A stretch of DNA of 64,000 nt, taken from NCBI RefSeq assembly GCF_042433895.1, contig NZ_JBHLUA010000012.1, positions 434,001 to 498,000 of the forward strand, given 5' to 3'. The notes under the pieces were generated by a model that saw only the letters and a list, made by a program, of their open reading frames with translations, searched no databases and had not been told where the DNA came from. Shown in pieces: positions 1-8,944 of this stretch. Source of the stretch: Mesonia maritima. Its GTDB lineage: Bacteria > Bacteroidota > Bacteroidia > Flavobacteriales > Flavobacteriaceae. The position numbers and the translations under genes were made by a program. Positions within the stretch are counted from its first letter, which is position 1; each line of letters begins with the position of its first letter.

Positions 1-321
1 AGGTTCTACAGCAAGTTTTCCGGTAATAACTTCGCCTTCAATATGAGCAGAATTGCGTAAGGTTAAGGTTTCTTTTACTTTTAATTTCCCTGAAAATTTT
101 CCTTCAAAATCGGCATATTCACATTCAATTTCACCATTAATAAATCCGGTTTTTCCTACTACAACTTTTCCGGGTGTTTTAAGGTTTCCTTCAATTGTTC
201 CTTCAATCCTAAAACTTCCGGTTGCTTCAAGATCGCCGGTAATTACGGTTCCTTGAGCAATTTTATTTTGTTCTTTACTAGCTTCTCCTGATTGGCGATT
301 TTTTTTGTTTTCTGAAAACAT
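1..321 (-). CDS. bactofilin (polymer-forming cytoskeletal protein), C-terminus cut by window edge
   Basis: The ATG is at 319-321 and the frame stays open to base 1, giving the first 107 residues. After a charged leader (MFSENKKNRQSGEASKEQ) comes a regular beta-helical pattern of short turns such as TGDLEATGSFRIEGTIEGN and GEIECEYADFEGKFSG, typical of bactofilins (DUF583). Bactofilins self-assemble without nucleotide into filaments at the inner membrane and organise cell-wall or envelope machinery. The gene starts 14 bases downstream of the stop codon of the PorW/SprE gene on the same strand, so the two are probably co-transcribed. The 3' end lies outside the window. Confidence 0.9.
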   Translation of the reverse strand, partial: MFSENKKNRQSGEASKEQNKIAQGTVITGDLEATGSFRIEGTIEGNLKTPGKVVVGKTGFINGEIECEYADFEGKFSGKLKVKETLTLRNSAHIEGEVITGKLAVEP

Positions 322-335
322 GCGGAAATCTAATT

Positions 336-2909
336 TTAATTACTGCTATTCTGTTCTAAGTACGTATCTAAATTTTTGTGTACTTGTATAATTTCATAAT
401 TTGAAGAGGAAATTCCAAAACTTTCGTGGGTTATTTCGTAATCTTCCTCTTCCTTTAACTTATCTCCAAAGCCAATTGCGCCCATTTTACTGCTTAACCC
501 GTGAATAGTTACAAATGTGGTTTCCGGATTATAAAAATCTACCGAAACACGTAAATTCTCGAATTTCAATTCAACTAAAGCTTTTTCAATTTTTTCTTTT
601 AAAGCTTGAACTTCTTCTGTTTTTTCTGAAGCAAACGGATAAATAAGTTTGTAACTATCTTCCGGCGTATCGGGTTTAAATTGACTATTTTCTAAATCTG
701 GAAGCGCGGTCGATACAATTTCTTCTGCGCGTTTTCCTTCTTCACTCTGCGGGTAATTTAAAGCCACATAATTTAACCCATCTTTATAGGCTTGAAAACC
801 GTAATATTTTCCTTCTGCTGTGGCTTTTAATAATTCAAACTTCGGAACGATATCCATTCCGGTGAATTCTGTAATGTAACGTTTACTGTCGTCTATAACT
901 TCTTTGTATTTTTCAGCTTGATATTTTCTATAAACTGAAGTATAAACTGCTTCTGGACTATCTTCTTCATTTAATAAACCACGGGGATTTTTCAAAATTG
1001 TGGCGTAGCGCGAATCAGGGTGATTGGTTAAAATATCTTGTTTCCACTGTTCTGCTTTTGCGGTATTTCCTGTAGTTGAATAAATTTTATACAAATTATA
1101 TTTTGAAGGAAGTACCAAACGCTCTTCTGGGTTATGCGTTAATAAAGCTTCAAGTTTATCGGAAGCTAGATCGTATTCTTTAAATTTTTCTTTATAAATA
1201 ATCCCTAATTGATAGTAGGCAAAATTTCGCTCATCAGATAAGCTGTCGATTAATTTTTGGTCGGTTGGTAATTTTGCGATATACGTTTGCGGATCGTATT
1301 TTGGATCTTGTTCTATTTGCGCAAATAAATCATTTTCTACTTCCGCTGCTTCAGCATCGCCACCATTTTTAGTTTGCGGATCGTAACGCCAATCATCGGT
1401 AAGCTCAATATCGCCCCAAACCGATTTGAATTGTTGCTCGCCATAATCGGCTTGCGTTTTATCGTAAAAATAAAAATCGCCCGCAGATTGTTGACTTCCA
1501 ACTTGACTTTGCTGTTTACCGAATAAATTTCCTGAACCCGTATTTTGCGCTACGCCCTTATCGGCTTTTTTCGCTTCTTCAATCGCAATGGCTTTTAAGC
1601 TATCGGCATATTGCTGAAAATAGGCTTCTTGTTCTGCTTTAGGAAGTGCAACCAATTGAAGAATACTATCATTTTTTTGTGCGATTTCTTCATAAAGAAT
1701 CACATCATCTAAATTTTCGCGTTTCTTTTTTATAGCTCTGTATTCTCGGGTATTTTCAGCTAAATTGGTAAGCGTGCTATCGTAATATGCGCCGGCTTCT
1801 TTGTATTCAGCTAAATCGAAATTTATATTTCCGAGGGTTAAATAATTTCGAGAACGTAAATATTCGTCTTGCGTATCGGTTCGTAACGATTTATTGTAAT
1901 AGGTTACCGCTTTTGGAATCGTATCGGTTTTATTATAATACTGCGCAAATTGGTAATAAATAATATCTAAGAACGGTCGGTTTTCACGATTTTCTTGCAT
2001 TTCTTCCATCAACTCTAAAAACGCAAGATGATCGCCTTCATCGATATCAAAATTTTTCGCCTTTTGCATATAAGCGTTAATCATATAAACGCGTGGCGAT
2101 TTTCTATTGAGTTCAATAACTCGATCAAAAGAAGCATTTGCGCTGTCTAATTGATTTAAACGCTCGTAAATCTGACCTCGAATAAATAGTAATCTTCCTT
2201 CTTGTTCGTGAGAATCGGTATATTTTATCGCTGTGTCTATCGATGGAAGCGCTTTTTCCATTTCACCTAAATTTAAATAGGCTTGTGCCATTGCAGCGTT
2301 GGCTTCTACATAATCTTTTTCTTCAAAATCTAATTTTTCTTTGAATAATTTCTGAAGATTTTCCAACGCCAACTCATTATTATCCATCCGCATATAGGTT
2401 TTTTCACGCCATATTTTTGCGGTAATTAATTGGTCACTTTTCGGATAATTGGTAAGTACGTAATTAAAAGCTTCTAAGGCCGGAAAAAAACGTTGATCGT
2501 AATAGCGCGACTTTCCTAATAAAATAAAGGCTTTATCCATTTGCGGATTGTACTCGGTTCCCGCAATTAGCATATTGTGTTTCTGAATTGCTTTGGTCGC
2601 TTTTTCTTCGGCACGTTTAAATTTTGGGTTTTGCTGCGTGGTATCGGTAGGATCTTTTTTGGTAATTTGCATGCGCTCTACCGGAAGAATTTCCCAATAA
2701 TTGTCGCGGTAATTCTGCTCTAACTCTGCTTTTCCTTCATCTAACGCCAATTGCCCGTTATAAATAATATTATAATAAGCGCCCATCGCATGAAAATTAC
2801 GATTTACCCACTTATTTTTCTTTCGTGAACAAGCGGCAAGCGATAGTATTGCTAGCAAAAGCAATAGTATTTTAGTATAAATAGTTGATTTGTAATTCTT
2901 CAAATTCAT
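336..2909 (-). CDS. sprE: PorW/SprE, type IX secretion and gliding lipoprotein
   Basis: An 857-residue protein with an N-terminal membrane segment ending in a lipobox (LSLAAC, Cys27), so a lipoprotein exported by Sec. Residues about 100-400 and 560-760 are TPR-like helical repeats, for example ALEAFNYVLTNYPKS and ALPSIDTAIKY. Length and layout match PorW of Porphyromonas and SprE of Flavobacterium, a lipoprotein needed for type IX secretion and gliding; in those organisms it links the outer-membrane translocon to the inner-membrane motor. The C-terminal region (about 770-850) is less repetitive. It precedes bactofilin in the same direction. No other type IX secretion gene is in the window. 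Confidence 0.88.
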   Translation of the reverse strand: MNLKNYKSTIYTKILLLLLAILSLAACSRKKNKWVNRNFHAMGAYYNIIYNGQLALDEGKAELEQNYRDNYWEILPVERMQITKKDPTDTTQQNPKFKRAEEKATKAIQKHNMLIAGTEYNPQMDKAFILLGKSRYYDQRFFPALEAFNYVLTNYPKSDQLITAKIWREKTYMRMDNNELALENLQKLFKEKLDFEEKDYVEANAAMAQAYLNLGEMEKALPSIDTAIKYTDSHEQEGRLLFIRGQIYERLNQLDSANASFDRVIELNRKSPRVYMINAYMQKAKNFDIDEGDHLAFLELMEEMQENRENRPFLDIIYYQFAQYYNKTDTIPKAVTYYNKSLRTDTQDEYLRSRNYLTLGNINFDLAEYKEAGAYYDSTLTNLAENTREYRAIKKKRENLDDVILYEEIAQKNDSILQLVALPKAEQEAYFQQYADSLKAIAIEEAKKADKGVAQNTGSGNLFGKQQSQVGSQQSAGDFYFYDKTQADYGEQQFKSVWGDIELTDDWRYDPQTKNGGDAEAAEVENDLFAQIEQDPKYDPQTYIAKLPTDQKLIDSLSDERNFAYYQLGIIYKEKFKEYDLASDKLEALLTHNPEERLVLPSKYNLYKIYSTTGNTAKAEQWKQDILTNHPDSRYATILKNPRGLLNEEDSPEAVYTSVYRKYQAEKYKEVIDDSKRYITEFTGMDIVPKFELLKATAEGKYYGFQAYKDGLNYVALNYPQSEEGKRAEEIVSTALPDLENSQFKPDTPEDSYKLIYPFASEKTEEVQALKEKIEKALVELKFENLRVSVDFYNPETTFVTIHGLSSKMGAIGFGDKLKEEEDYEITHESFGISSSNYEIIQVHKNLDTYLEQNSSN

Positions 2910-2994
2910 TAAAAACTTCTTATCAAGAATAACTGCGCAATCCTATTTTTAGTATGGCTGCGGGTAAAAATACATTTCTTTTGAGAAAAAGCGC

Positions 2995-3039
2995 TTAAAA
3001 AAAGCTAGAAAATCACAAGTTTACACCTACGATTTTCTA
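2995..3039 (-). terminator. Rho-independent terminator after the ABC transporter genes
   Basis: A 9-bp inverted repeat (TAGAAAATC at 3006-3014 against GATTTTCTA at 3031-3039) with a 16-base loop. Read on the minus strand it is followed by GC and then a run of seven T. It lies just past the stop codon of the ABC ATPase gene. The stem is AT-rich, so strength is uncertain. Confidence 0.5.
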
Positions 3040-3042
3040 ATT

Positions 3043-3738
3043 TTATCTTGAAAAATAAGTTTCTAATTCTTGTAATGTCGCCTCGCTGGTTTTAATATCT
3101 TTTACGGTTTCGCCTTTATCGAGCACTACAATTCGTTCGCAAACTTCGGTAACGTGAATTAAATCGTGACTTGAAATTAAAATTGTAATATTTTTTTCTT
3201 CAGCAAGTTCTTTAATAATTTGCTTTAACCGAATTTGAGTGGTCGGGTCTAAATTTGCAAAAGGTTCATCTAAAATTATTACTTCTGGATTACCGATTAA
3301 TGCCGCGACAATTCCCGCTTTTTTCTGATTTCCTTTCGATAAATCTCTTAAATATTTTTTTTGCTGAAGAATCTCTCCGTGGAAAAAATCTTCAAAGTTC
3401 GCCAACAATTTATCTACATCGGCTTTGTTTTGACCGCGCAATTCACCAATAAAGTAAAAGTATTCTTCCGCAGTAAGGTAACCGATTAAAAAACTTTCAT
3501 CTATAAACGAAGAGGTAAACGGTTTCCACGCTTCGCTTTCATTTACAATGACTTCATTATTGGTTATATTTCCTGAAGAAGGTTGAATAAGGTCTAACAA
3601 CAAACTAAAAAAAGTAGTTTTTCCAGCGCCGTTATTTCCTACTAAACCGAAACTTTGTCCTTTTGGGATTTCTAAATCGTTTATGTGAAGAACCGTAGTT
3701 CCGTTATAAGATTTGCTGAGATTATTTACGTGAATCAT
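3043..3738 (-). CDS. ABC transporter ATP-binding protein
   Basis: A 231-residue nucleotide-binding subunit. It has a Walker A motif GNNGAGKT (residues 34-41), an ABC signature variant LSKGN (133-137), a Walker B motif VIILDEP (153-159) and a switch histidine in SSHD. It should power the integral membrane protein encoded 21 bases upstream (3760-5232), forming an ABC-2-like exporter. The substrate cannot be told from sequence. The signature is LSKGN rather than LSGGQ, as seen in a number of ABC-2 exporters. Confidence 0.92.
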   Translation of the reverse strand: MIHVNNLSKSYNGTTVLHINDLEIPKGQSFGLVGNNGAGKTTFFSLLLDLIQPSSGNITNNEVIVNESEAWKPFTSSFIDESFLIGYLTAEEYFYFIGELRGQNKADVDKLLANFEDFFHGEILQQKKYLRDLSKGNQKKAGIVAALIGNPEVIILDEPFANLDPTTQIRLKQIIKELAEEKNITILISSHDLIHVTEVCERIVVLDKGETVKDIKTSEATLQELETYFSR

Positions 3739-3759
3739 AGATGTTTAATTGAAGTTGAA

Positions 3760-5232
3760 TTAGGCTTTTTCATCAAAAGCTGCAATGGTTTTGTATTTAT
3801 TTTTTTGATAAATCTTTTCAATTTTATTCAGGAAAAAGTTTTTAAAGACAATTCCTGCAAGTCCGCTTAACGCTAAGAAAATAAGTCCGGCTTCAAAATT
3901 GATCAGTTTATAAGGAAGGTAAAAAATAAGCATTGGCCCGAAAATTTTAGGCAATGCGATAAGTAATTGTGTAGGGTTGAAACCTTGTGTATTGCTAAAA
4001 GCTTTTGCTTTTACGTTTAATTCCATTGGAACACGATTTAAAACACCGCCGTAAAGTGTGATAAAAGAATTTAAACCGACGTTAAATAAAGCTCCGGCTG
4101 CGATCATCCCAAAAATATCCCATCCAAAATAAATGTAGGGTGTGCTTAATACAAAAGAAACCAATACAGCTACAACCATAAGCGACCATTTGGATTCTAA
4201 ATATTCTCGGTAAGGGATATTTTGACTCATTAAAAGTTTATAATATTCGCTATCCCAAGATGGAACTAATTGTCCAAATGACATTAAAAACCCGCCGGTT
4301 ACAAACATAGAGGCAAAAGCTAAAAATGCCGGCATACTATTATAAGAATCATTTGTATAAAAAATTAAGCCATAAAAAAGAAATAAAAATGACATGAAAA
4401 GCACTTGTTTTGGACGTTTATTCCGTAGAATTAACCGCACGTCATTTTTGAGAAATGGTGCTATTCTACCGAAACGATTTAGCCAATTTAATTCTGAAGT
4501 TTTTACGGTTTCGGTTTTTTTAGAAATTTCAGCATCGAGATAAAAGCCTTTTCTAATAAAACTATAGGTTCTTCGGTATAATAAAACCATCAGCAATAAT
4601 GGAATTAAAATAGCATAAGGTTTTTGATAAATGGTATTGAAAAATATCCCGGCTTTTTCTGCTAGCGGATAAATATCATAAAATTCTACAGCAACTCCTG
4701 CCACTAAAAGCGTTAAGATTGTATAGAAAATCTTATCGTTTTTATTCAGTAAAAAATTAAGGTAGTTTATCGATAAAGTAAAAAATAACATAGAAAAAAA
4801 CCAAGCCACAACATTTAACGGATTATAGCCTTGAACCAATAAAACAATAGTAAAGGGTAAAAAGAAAAACAGCGGTAAAAAGTTAAAAAATGAAACAGTG
4901 GTTTTACCCAATAAAAAATGAATAACCGTCTTTCTTTTTATTGGAATAATCATATAAGGTTTTATATTCATCACCGGCAATTGTTGCATAAAATACCGAT
5001 ACGCTATGTCGATTAAAAACCAAAAAATTAAATAATTATTTACAATAGTTACGGGATCTTCTTTCGGAAAAGTGTCTTCTAAAATAAAAAATGCGCTGGT
5101 TCCTAATACTAAAAAACAACCGCCAAAATAAAGCGCGGCTAAAATTAAAAGTATTTTAATAGCAATGCCTTTCTGAAAATAGGAAGAACGCGAAAACTGT
5201 TTCCACTCCAGTGATAAAAAACGTTTAAACAT
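3760..5232 (-). CDS. DUF5687 family membrane protein, probable ABC permease subunit
   Basis: A 490-residue polytopic membrane protein with about ten to twelve hydrophobic segments, for example around residues 25-50, 110-150, 165-180, 205-220, 280-330 and 370-450. It resembles the Bacteroidota family DUF5687, which is normally encoded with an ABC ATPase; here the ATPase lies 21 bases downstream. The pair is therefore probably an ABC-2-type exporter. The bases preceding the gene show no clear TAnnTTTG box. The family call is from memory of the pattern and pairing; the substrate is unknown. Confidence 0.75.
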   Translation of the reverse strand: MFKRFLSLEWKQFSRSSYFQKGIAIKILLILAALYFGGCFLVLGTSAFFILEDTFPKEDPVTIVNNYLIFWFLIDIAYRYFMQQLPVMNIKPYMIIPIKRKTVIHFLLGKTTVSFFNFLPLFFFLPFTIVLLVQGYNPLNVVAWFFSMLFFTLSINYLNFLLNKNDKIFYTILTLLVAGVAVEFYDIYPLAEKAGIFFNTIYQKPYAILIPLLLMVLLYRRTYSFIRKGFYLDAEISKKTETVKTSELNWLNRFGRIAPFLKNDVRLILRNKRPKQVLFMSFLFLFYGLIFYTNDSYNSMPAFLAFASMFVTGGFLMSFGQLVPSWDSEYYKLLMSQNIPYREYLESKWSLMVVAVLVSFVLSTPYIYFGWDIFGMIAAGALFNVGLNSFITLYGGVLNRVPMELNVKAKAFSNTQGFNPTQLLIALPKIFGPMLIFYLPYKLINFEAGLIFLALSGLAGIVFKNFFLNKIEKIYQKNKYKTIAAFDEKA

Positions 5233-5291
5233 AAAAGTTTGATTAAGTTATCGGGTTAGTATATGTTTTTAAAATTTTGTTACAAGCTTTC

Positions 5292-5921
5292 TTAAAATAG
5301 TTGATCCAGTTTTAAATAAACATTTCCATAAGCACCAATAGTATTGGTCTTATATTCCTCTAACATTGCAAAGCCATAATCCCCAATCACTTGAAAGCCT
5401 ATATATTTACCAATAGAAAAACCGAAACCAAGATTTACACCAAAATTAAAAGGCTTATAAAAATCGCTGATCACCTCATCTCGCTCGTCTGGTTTCCAAT
5501 TGTTTTCTAAATCTCTGTTTAAAATAAACGTACTTCTTGCTCCGGCAAGCATATAAAAGCCTTTATTGTACTCTCCACTAACATCAAACTTTATAAGCGG
5601 CTGTAGGTTTATACTTGCTTTTCGTGAAGTGTAGTTTTCGTATCCATCTGCGGTTTCTGAATAAAAAACGTTAGCAAGTAAACCTACTTTTTCTGAAAAT
5701 TTATAATCACCATAAAACCCGATGTTTAATGGAAATTTTGTTACCTGCGGCCATGTTTTAGAGCTATACGTTTTAAAACCTTCATTTGTACTTGTAATAT
5801 CTTTTACTACACCTCCTAATAAAAATCCATAAGAAAAATCTTGAGCAAAAGAGAAACTACAGGTTAAGCAAAAAATAATAGTATAAAGGTGTGCGTTTTT
5901 GAATAGGGTAATTTTTTTCAT
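5292..5921 (-). CDS. outer-membrane beta-barrel protein (PorT-like fold)
   Basis: A 209-residue protein with a cleavable signal peptide (hydrophobic core IIFCLTCSFSFA, probable cleavage before QDFS). The mature part alternates short amphipathic strands ending in aromatic residues and closes with a terminal aromatic (DQLF), as expected for an eight-stranded outer-membrane barrel of the type found throughout Bacteroidota. No specific function can be read from it. It sits between the ABC transporter and the PadR-headed membrane-protein array, with 31 bases separating it from the latter, so it may be the last gene of that transcript. Confidence 0.65.
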   Translation of the reverse strand: MKKITLFKNAHLYTIIFCLTCSFSFAQDFSYGFLLGGVVKDITSTNEGFKTYSSKTWPQVTKFPLNIGFYGDYKFSEKVGLLANVFYSETADGYENYTSRKASINLQPLIKFDVSGEYNKGFYMLAGARSTFILNRDLENNWKPDERDEVISDFYKPFNFGVNLGFGFSIGKYIGFQVIGDYGFAMLEEYKTNTIGAYGNVYLKLDQLF

Positions 5922-5952
5922 TCGTGTTTTTTTAAAAAGATGAAGTGTTAAA

Positions 5953-6660
5953 TTAGGATAATTCCATTTCCGGATATGCTTTTTTTAGAATTTCTTCTTT
6001 TCTGGAGGGAATAACAAATACTGAAATATGGAGTAATAAAAATTCTGCCGTAAAAACAAAGGTTAAAAATATTTGCCCTTGAAAACTGATTGCTTCTTTA
6101 ATTTCAAAAAAATCTCCGAAATTAATAAAGTAAAATGGTAAAAAGAATATTTGAAAAAGACCACCCGAAGTCATAATAGTATCTTCCAGTAAAAACATTT
6201 TTTTGTTTCCGGCTTTAACTTGCTTCCGACGTTTGCGCATTTTTATACCAAACTTAATTCCTGTTGAGATTAAAAGCGCCAAAAAAAGAATTGCTAACGA
6301 AATAATCCCGTATTTCCATTCTGAAATAACAAAAAAACAAGCCCAACCCAATACAGCACTGAAGATCACTCTTGGAAGTTTTAAAAAGTTTTTGGCTTCT
6401 TCCAAGATCATTTTATAGTATTTTTTGGTCATCGCGTTCTGGCGTTTTTCAACTACTTCCATAAAGCCGAAAACACCGAATTTCTTAAATTCTTTTTGGA
6501 GTAATTCTTCAAAATCTTGATCAGGGTTTTCTTCCCAATGTTCTTCAATCGCGTTCGCTAAATGATCTACCAATTCGGTTTGCACATCGTAATATTCAAC
6601 ATAATGTTGCCGCGTAAATTCGTATAACCGATCGATTTGTTGTTTGCTTACTTTCTTCAT
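5953..6660 (-). CDS. PadR-associated membrane protein, copy 1 (HAAS-like N-terminal domain)
   Basis: A 235-residue protein: an acidic helical N-terminal domain (residues 1-65, with YDVQTELVDHLANAIEE) followed by about five hydrophobic segments between residues 90 and 220. The N-terminal domain resembles in layout the DUF1700/HAAS domains encoded next to PadR repressors in other phyla, where it precedes membrane or sensor parts. It is the fourth gene of an array headed by padR and its ATG is adjacent to the stop of the preceding paralogue. Its first 50 codons are almost identical to those of that neighbour while the membrane part differs. The function is unknown; a membrane-state sensor or effector is inferred. 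Confidence 0.7.
   Translation of the reverse strand: MKKVSKQQIDRLYEFTRQHYVEYYDVQTELVDHLANAIEEHWEENPDQDFEELLQKEFKKFGVFGFMEVVEKRQNAMTKKYYKMILEEAKNFLKLPRVIFSAVLGWACFFVISEWKYGIISLAILFLALLISTGIKFGIKMRKRRKQVKAGNKKMFLLEDTIMTSGGLFQIFFLPFYFINFGDFFEIKEAISFQGQIFLTFVFTAEFLLLHISVFVIPSRKEEILKKAYPEMELS
6507..6660 (-). repeat. 154-bp direct repeat, copy A (5' end of paralogue 1)
   Basis: This block covers the first 51 codons of the gene at 5953-6660. It is nearly identical to 7199-7352 in the next gene, with only about six mismatches seen by eye. The offset is exactly 692 bases. The similarity falls sharply beyond codon 51 to 65, where the genes diverge into unrelated-looking membrane segments. Confidence 0.9.
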
Positions 6661-7352
6661 TATATTAAATTCAGATTTTTATAAGCCTTCTCCATAAGTT
6701 CATTTTCAATAGCTGGCATCTCTATAATACAGACATATAAAGCAATTAAAAGATAAGTAAAATAAAACGATGAAAGGGGAAGTAAAATTGTAGGCGGTAA
6801 TATATCTAAAACTGGGAAAAATGCATAAGGAAAATAACAGAATGAAACGCCGCTGCGCATTCTATAAATTACCTTGTTAACCAACAATTTCATTTTTCCT
6901 TCTTTTTTTAATTGTCGTTTATGTTTCCAATTTCTGATAATTGCTGCAACAATTCCGGATAGAAAAATCACCAGATATAACGTGTGGAAAATAATTTCTG
7001 AAAACTTGTATTTCAATAATAAAAAGTGAATTACAAAAAGTATGAATGTTGCAATTATCACTTTTGGTAAGAGTAAAAAGGATTTTATTTTCTTCCAGAC
7101 TATACTATTATAATTTTTTTGTAAGGCGTATTCTTTCTTTTCTACCAAACCGGTAAATCCAAAAATCCCGAATTTTTTAAATTCTCTGTGAAGCAACTCT
7201 TCAAAATCTTGATCAGCGTTTTCTTCCCAATGTTCTTCAATCGCGTTCGCTAAATGATCTACCAATTCGGTTTGTACATCGTAATATTCAACATAATGTT
7301 GCCGCGTAAATTCGTATAACCGATCAATTTGTTGCTTGCTTACTTTTTTCAT
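6660..7352 (-). CDS. PadR-associated membrane protein, copy 2 (HAAS-like N-terminal domain)
   Basis: A 230-residue protein with the same N-terminal helical domain as copy 1 (DVQTELVDHLANAIEEHWEE, residues 21-40) and then four to five predicted membrane spans between about residues 90 and 215. Its stop codon abuts the start of copy 1 and its start overlaps the end of copy 3 by four bases, so translation is probably coupled. The N-terminal domain is conserved almost perfectly with copy 1, but the membrane part is only loosely similar, suggesting a shared input domain and variable membrane parts. No enzyme motif is visible. Confidence 0.7.
   Translation of the reverse strand: MKKVSKQQIDRLYEFTRQHYVEYYDVQTELVDHLANAIEEHWEENADQDFEELLHREFKKFGIFGFTGLVEKKEYALQKNYNSIVWKKIKSFLLLPKVIIATFILFVIHFLLLKYKFSEIIFHTLYLVIFLSGIVAAIIRNWKHKRQLKKEGKMKLLVNKVIYRMRSGVSFCYFPYAFFPVLDILPPTILLPLSSFYFTYLLIALYVCIIEMPAIENELMEKAYKNLNLI
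7199..7352 (-). repeat. 154-bp direct repeat, copy B (5' end of paralogue 2)
   Basis: Partner of the block at 6507-6660, in the same orientation and at the same place in its gene. Mismatches are few and mainly at third codon positions, so recent duplication or gene conversion is likely. Confidence 0.9.
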
Positions 7353-7969
7353 GACACCTGATAATTTTTACGATAATACTTTGCTAATTGTATAGAAGTA
7401 ACCAGAAATGAAGCATTTAGCACCACAAAAATCATTAACAAAATAAAGGCAGCATTTTCCAACGAAACTTTATGAAAAAAAACCAAATAACATTGATTAA
7501 ACCAACCTATTATTAATGCTAGATTTACTAAACAAGAATATTTAGTCCTCTTCCTACTTTGTGCCTTCCATTGAAACATAAAAAACAATAAAACTTCAAT
7601 AGACATAATTACTAATAAAATAGTCATCAGATTTTCAGCTAATGAAAAAGGAAAAAATTTAAAGATCAATCCTAACATAAAACTAGAAAGTAAAACTATA
7701 GGGCTTAATAAGTTTTTTAGTAGTAAAATAACTACTCTCTTAAATGCTTTTTTTCGGAACTCACTAATATTTTCTAACAACGCTTTTTTATGCTGAACCA
7801 TATAATTTTTAAACACATCATAGAAAAGTTCGTTTTCACTTTCTAAACGCATTTCTATTTCGCTTGCTATGTGATCGGTCATTTCAGCTAAAACATCATC
7901 ATATTCTACGTCAGAATTTTTTAAATAATTCCGTATAAACTGAATATTTTCTGAACTTAACTTTTTCAT
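7349..7969 (-). CDS. PadR-associated membrane protein, copy 3
   Basis: A 206-residue protein. The N-terminal helical domain (residues 1-65, with NSDVEYDDVLAEMTDHIASE) is the same fold family as in copies 1 and 2 but belongs to a second subtype shared with copy 4. It is followed by about four hydrophobic segments between residues 80 and 200. It overlaps the genes on both sides by four bases (ATGA-type junctions), a strong sign of one polycistronic message. Its role is unknown. Confidence 0.7.
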   Translation of the reverse strand: MKKLSSENIQFIRNYLKNSDVEYDDVLAEMTDHIASEIEMRLESENELFYDVFKNYMVQHKKALLENISEFRKKAFKRVVILLLKNLLSPIVLLSSFMLGLIFKFFPFSLAENLMTILLVIMSIEVLLFFMFQWKAQSRKRTKYSCLVNLALIIGWFNQCYLVFFHKVSLENAAFILLMIFVVLNASFLVTSIQLAKYYRKNYQVS

Positions 7970-8580
7970 GCTTTCTTAAATTTTGTTTTATAATAGCGAA
8001 AACTTTCAATAAGCGTTTTAATAGCACTCAGGTTAAACCAAAATGTTATGATTATTATGGAGTTAAAAAGAAGTTCATTTTCTGTATTTGCTCGTAGAAA
8101 TAATTGAACTATAACATAATTAATCCAATGAACTAAAAGAACTAAATGGTGAACAAAAGAGATTTTTAGATAACGATAAATAATCAACGGGAGAATATAA
8201 ACTGAACTAATTAATGAAGCTGGTATCCACAAAAATTCAAAACTATTTTCCGGAAAACCCACTATATAAAAAACTCCCAAAAACAGAAAAAATAATCCCG
8301 CAATTAAAGGATGAAACATATTTTTACCAATAATTCTTAAGGCTTTTTTATCTAAATCCCATCGGTGTTTTGAAGTACTTTTTAGCAATTCTTTTTTATG
8401 CTGAAGCATATACGTTTTAAACGCATCGTAAAATTCTAGCTCAGGATTTTTATTGAGTTTTTCTTCAATTGCACTCGCTACGTGATCGGTCATTTCTAAA
8501 CGTACATCAATAAAAACGACATCAGAATTTTTTAAATAATTCTGGATAAACTGAATATTTTCTGCACTTAACGTTCTCAT
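7966..8580 (-). CDS. PadR-associated membrane protein, copy 4
   Basis: A 204-residue protein, the first paralogue after padR. The N-terminal domain (LSAENIQFIQNYLKNSDV, then EMTDHVASAIEE) matches copy 3, and four hydrophobic segments follow from about residue 90. The start codon overlaps the padR stop by four bases. The pairing of a PadR regulator with a downstream acidic helical domain plus membrane segments parallels PadR/HAAS modules of Firmicutes, which gives the best hint that these proteins and the regulator act together. Confidence 0.7.
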   Translation of the reverse strand: MRTLSAENIQFIQNYLKNSDVVFIDVRLEMTDHVASAIEEKLNKNPELEFYDAFKTYMLQHKKELLKSTSKHRWDLDKKALRIIGKNMFHPLIAGLFFLFLGVFYIVGFPENSFEFLWIPASLISSVYILPLIIYRYLKISFVHHLVLLVHWINYVIVQLFLRANTENELLFNSIIIITFWFNLSAIKTLIESFRYYKTKFKKA

Positions 8581-8915
8581 CCTAAACTCGGTTTTGGGTT
8601 TACAATTCCTTGAATAGTTTCAATAAAACGCTCTAATTCTTCCAATTTATTTACGCTTTCTTTCGTGCCTTTTTCAGTAAGCTTATAATATTTTCGCAAG
8701 CGATTATCCACTTTTTTTACCTCAACATCTAACAACCCGTCGGCTTCTAATTTGTGCAAAGCCGGATACAAAGCGCCTTCGGTAATTTTTAATTCACCTT
8801 GCGTCATCTTCTTTACCTTTTGCGTAATTTCATAGCCGTACATTTTATCACCTTCCGCTAAAAGCTTTAAAATGATGGTAGTTAAACTTCCTTTATATAA
8901 TTTTGCATTCGACAT
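8577..8915 (-). CDS. PadR family transcriptional regulator
   Basis: A 112-residue winged-helix repressor. Residues about 5-85 carry the PadR pattern: KGSLTTIILKLLAEGDKMYGYEI, recognition helix region ITEGALYPALHKLEADGLL, and wing LRKYYKLTEKG, followed by a short C-terminal dimerisation helix. The ATG at 8915 is preferred over a GTG two codons earlier because it begins the conserved MSNAKLYKG. It heads the operon of four membrane proteins (four-base overlap with the first). A 36-bp dyad overlapping its -7 box implies autorepression, the usual PadR mode. The effector is unknown. Confidence 0.93.
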   Translation of the reverse strand: MSNAKLYKGSLTTIILKLLAEGDKMYGYEITQKVKKMTQGELKITEGALYPALHKLEADGLLDVEVKKVDNRLRKYYKLTEKGTKESVNKLEELERFIETIQGIVNPKPSLG

Positions 8916-8936
8916 TCTCACAGAATTAATTCAATA

Positions 8937-8944
8937 CAAATATA
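8937..8944 (-). promoter_or_regulatory. -7 promoter box of the padR operon
   Basis: On the minus strand this reads TATATTTG, an exact TAnnTTTG Bacteroidota -7 box, 21 bases upstream of the padR ATG. It overlaps the end of the dyad at 8942-8977, so a bound repressor would block the promoter. Confidence 0.7.
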
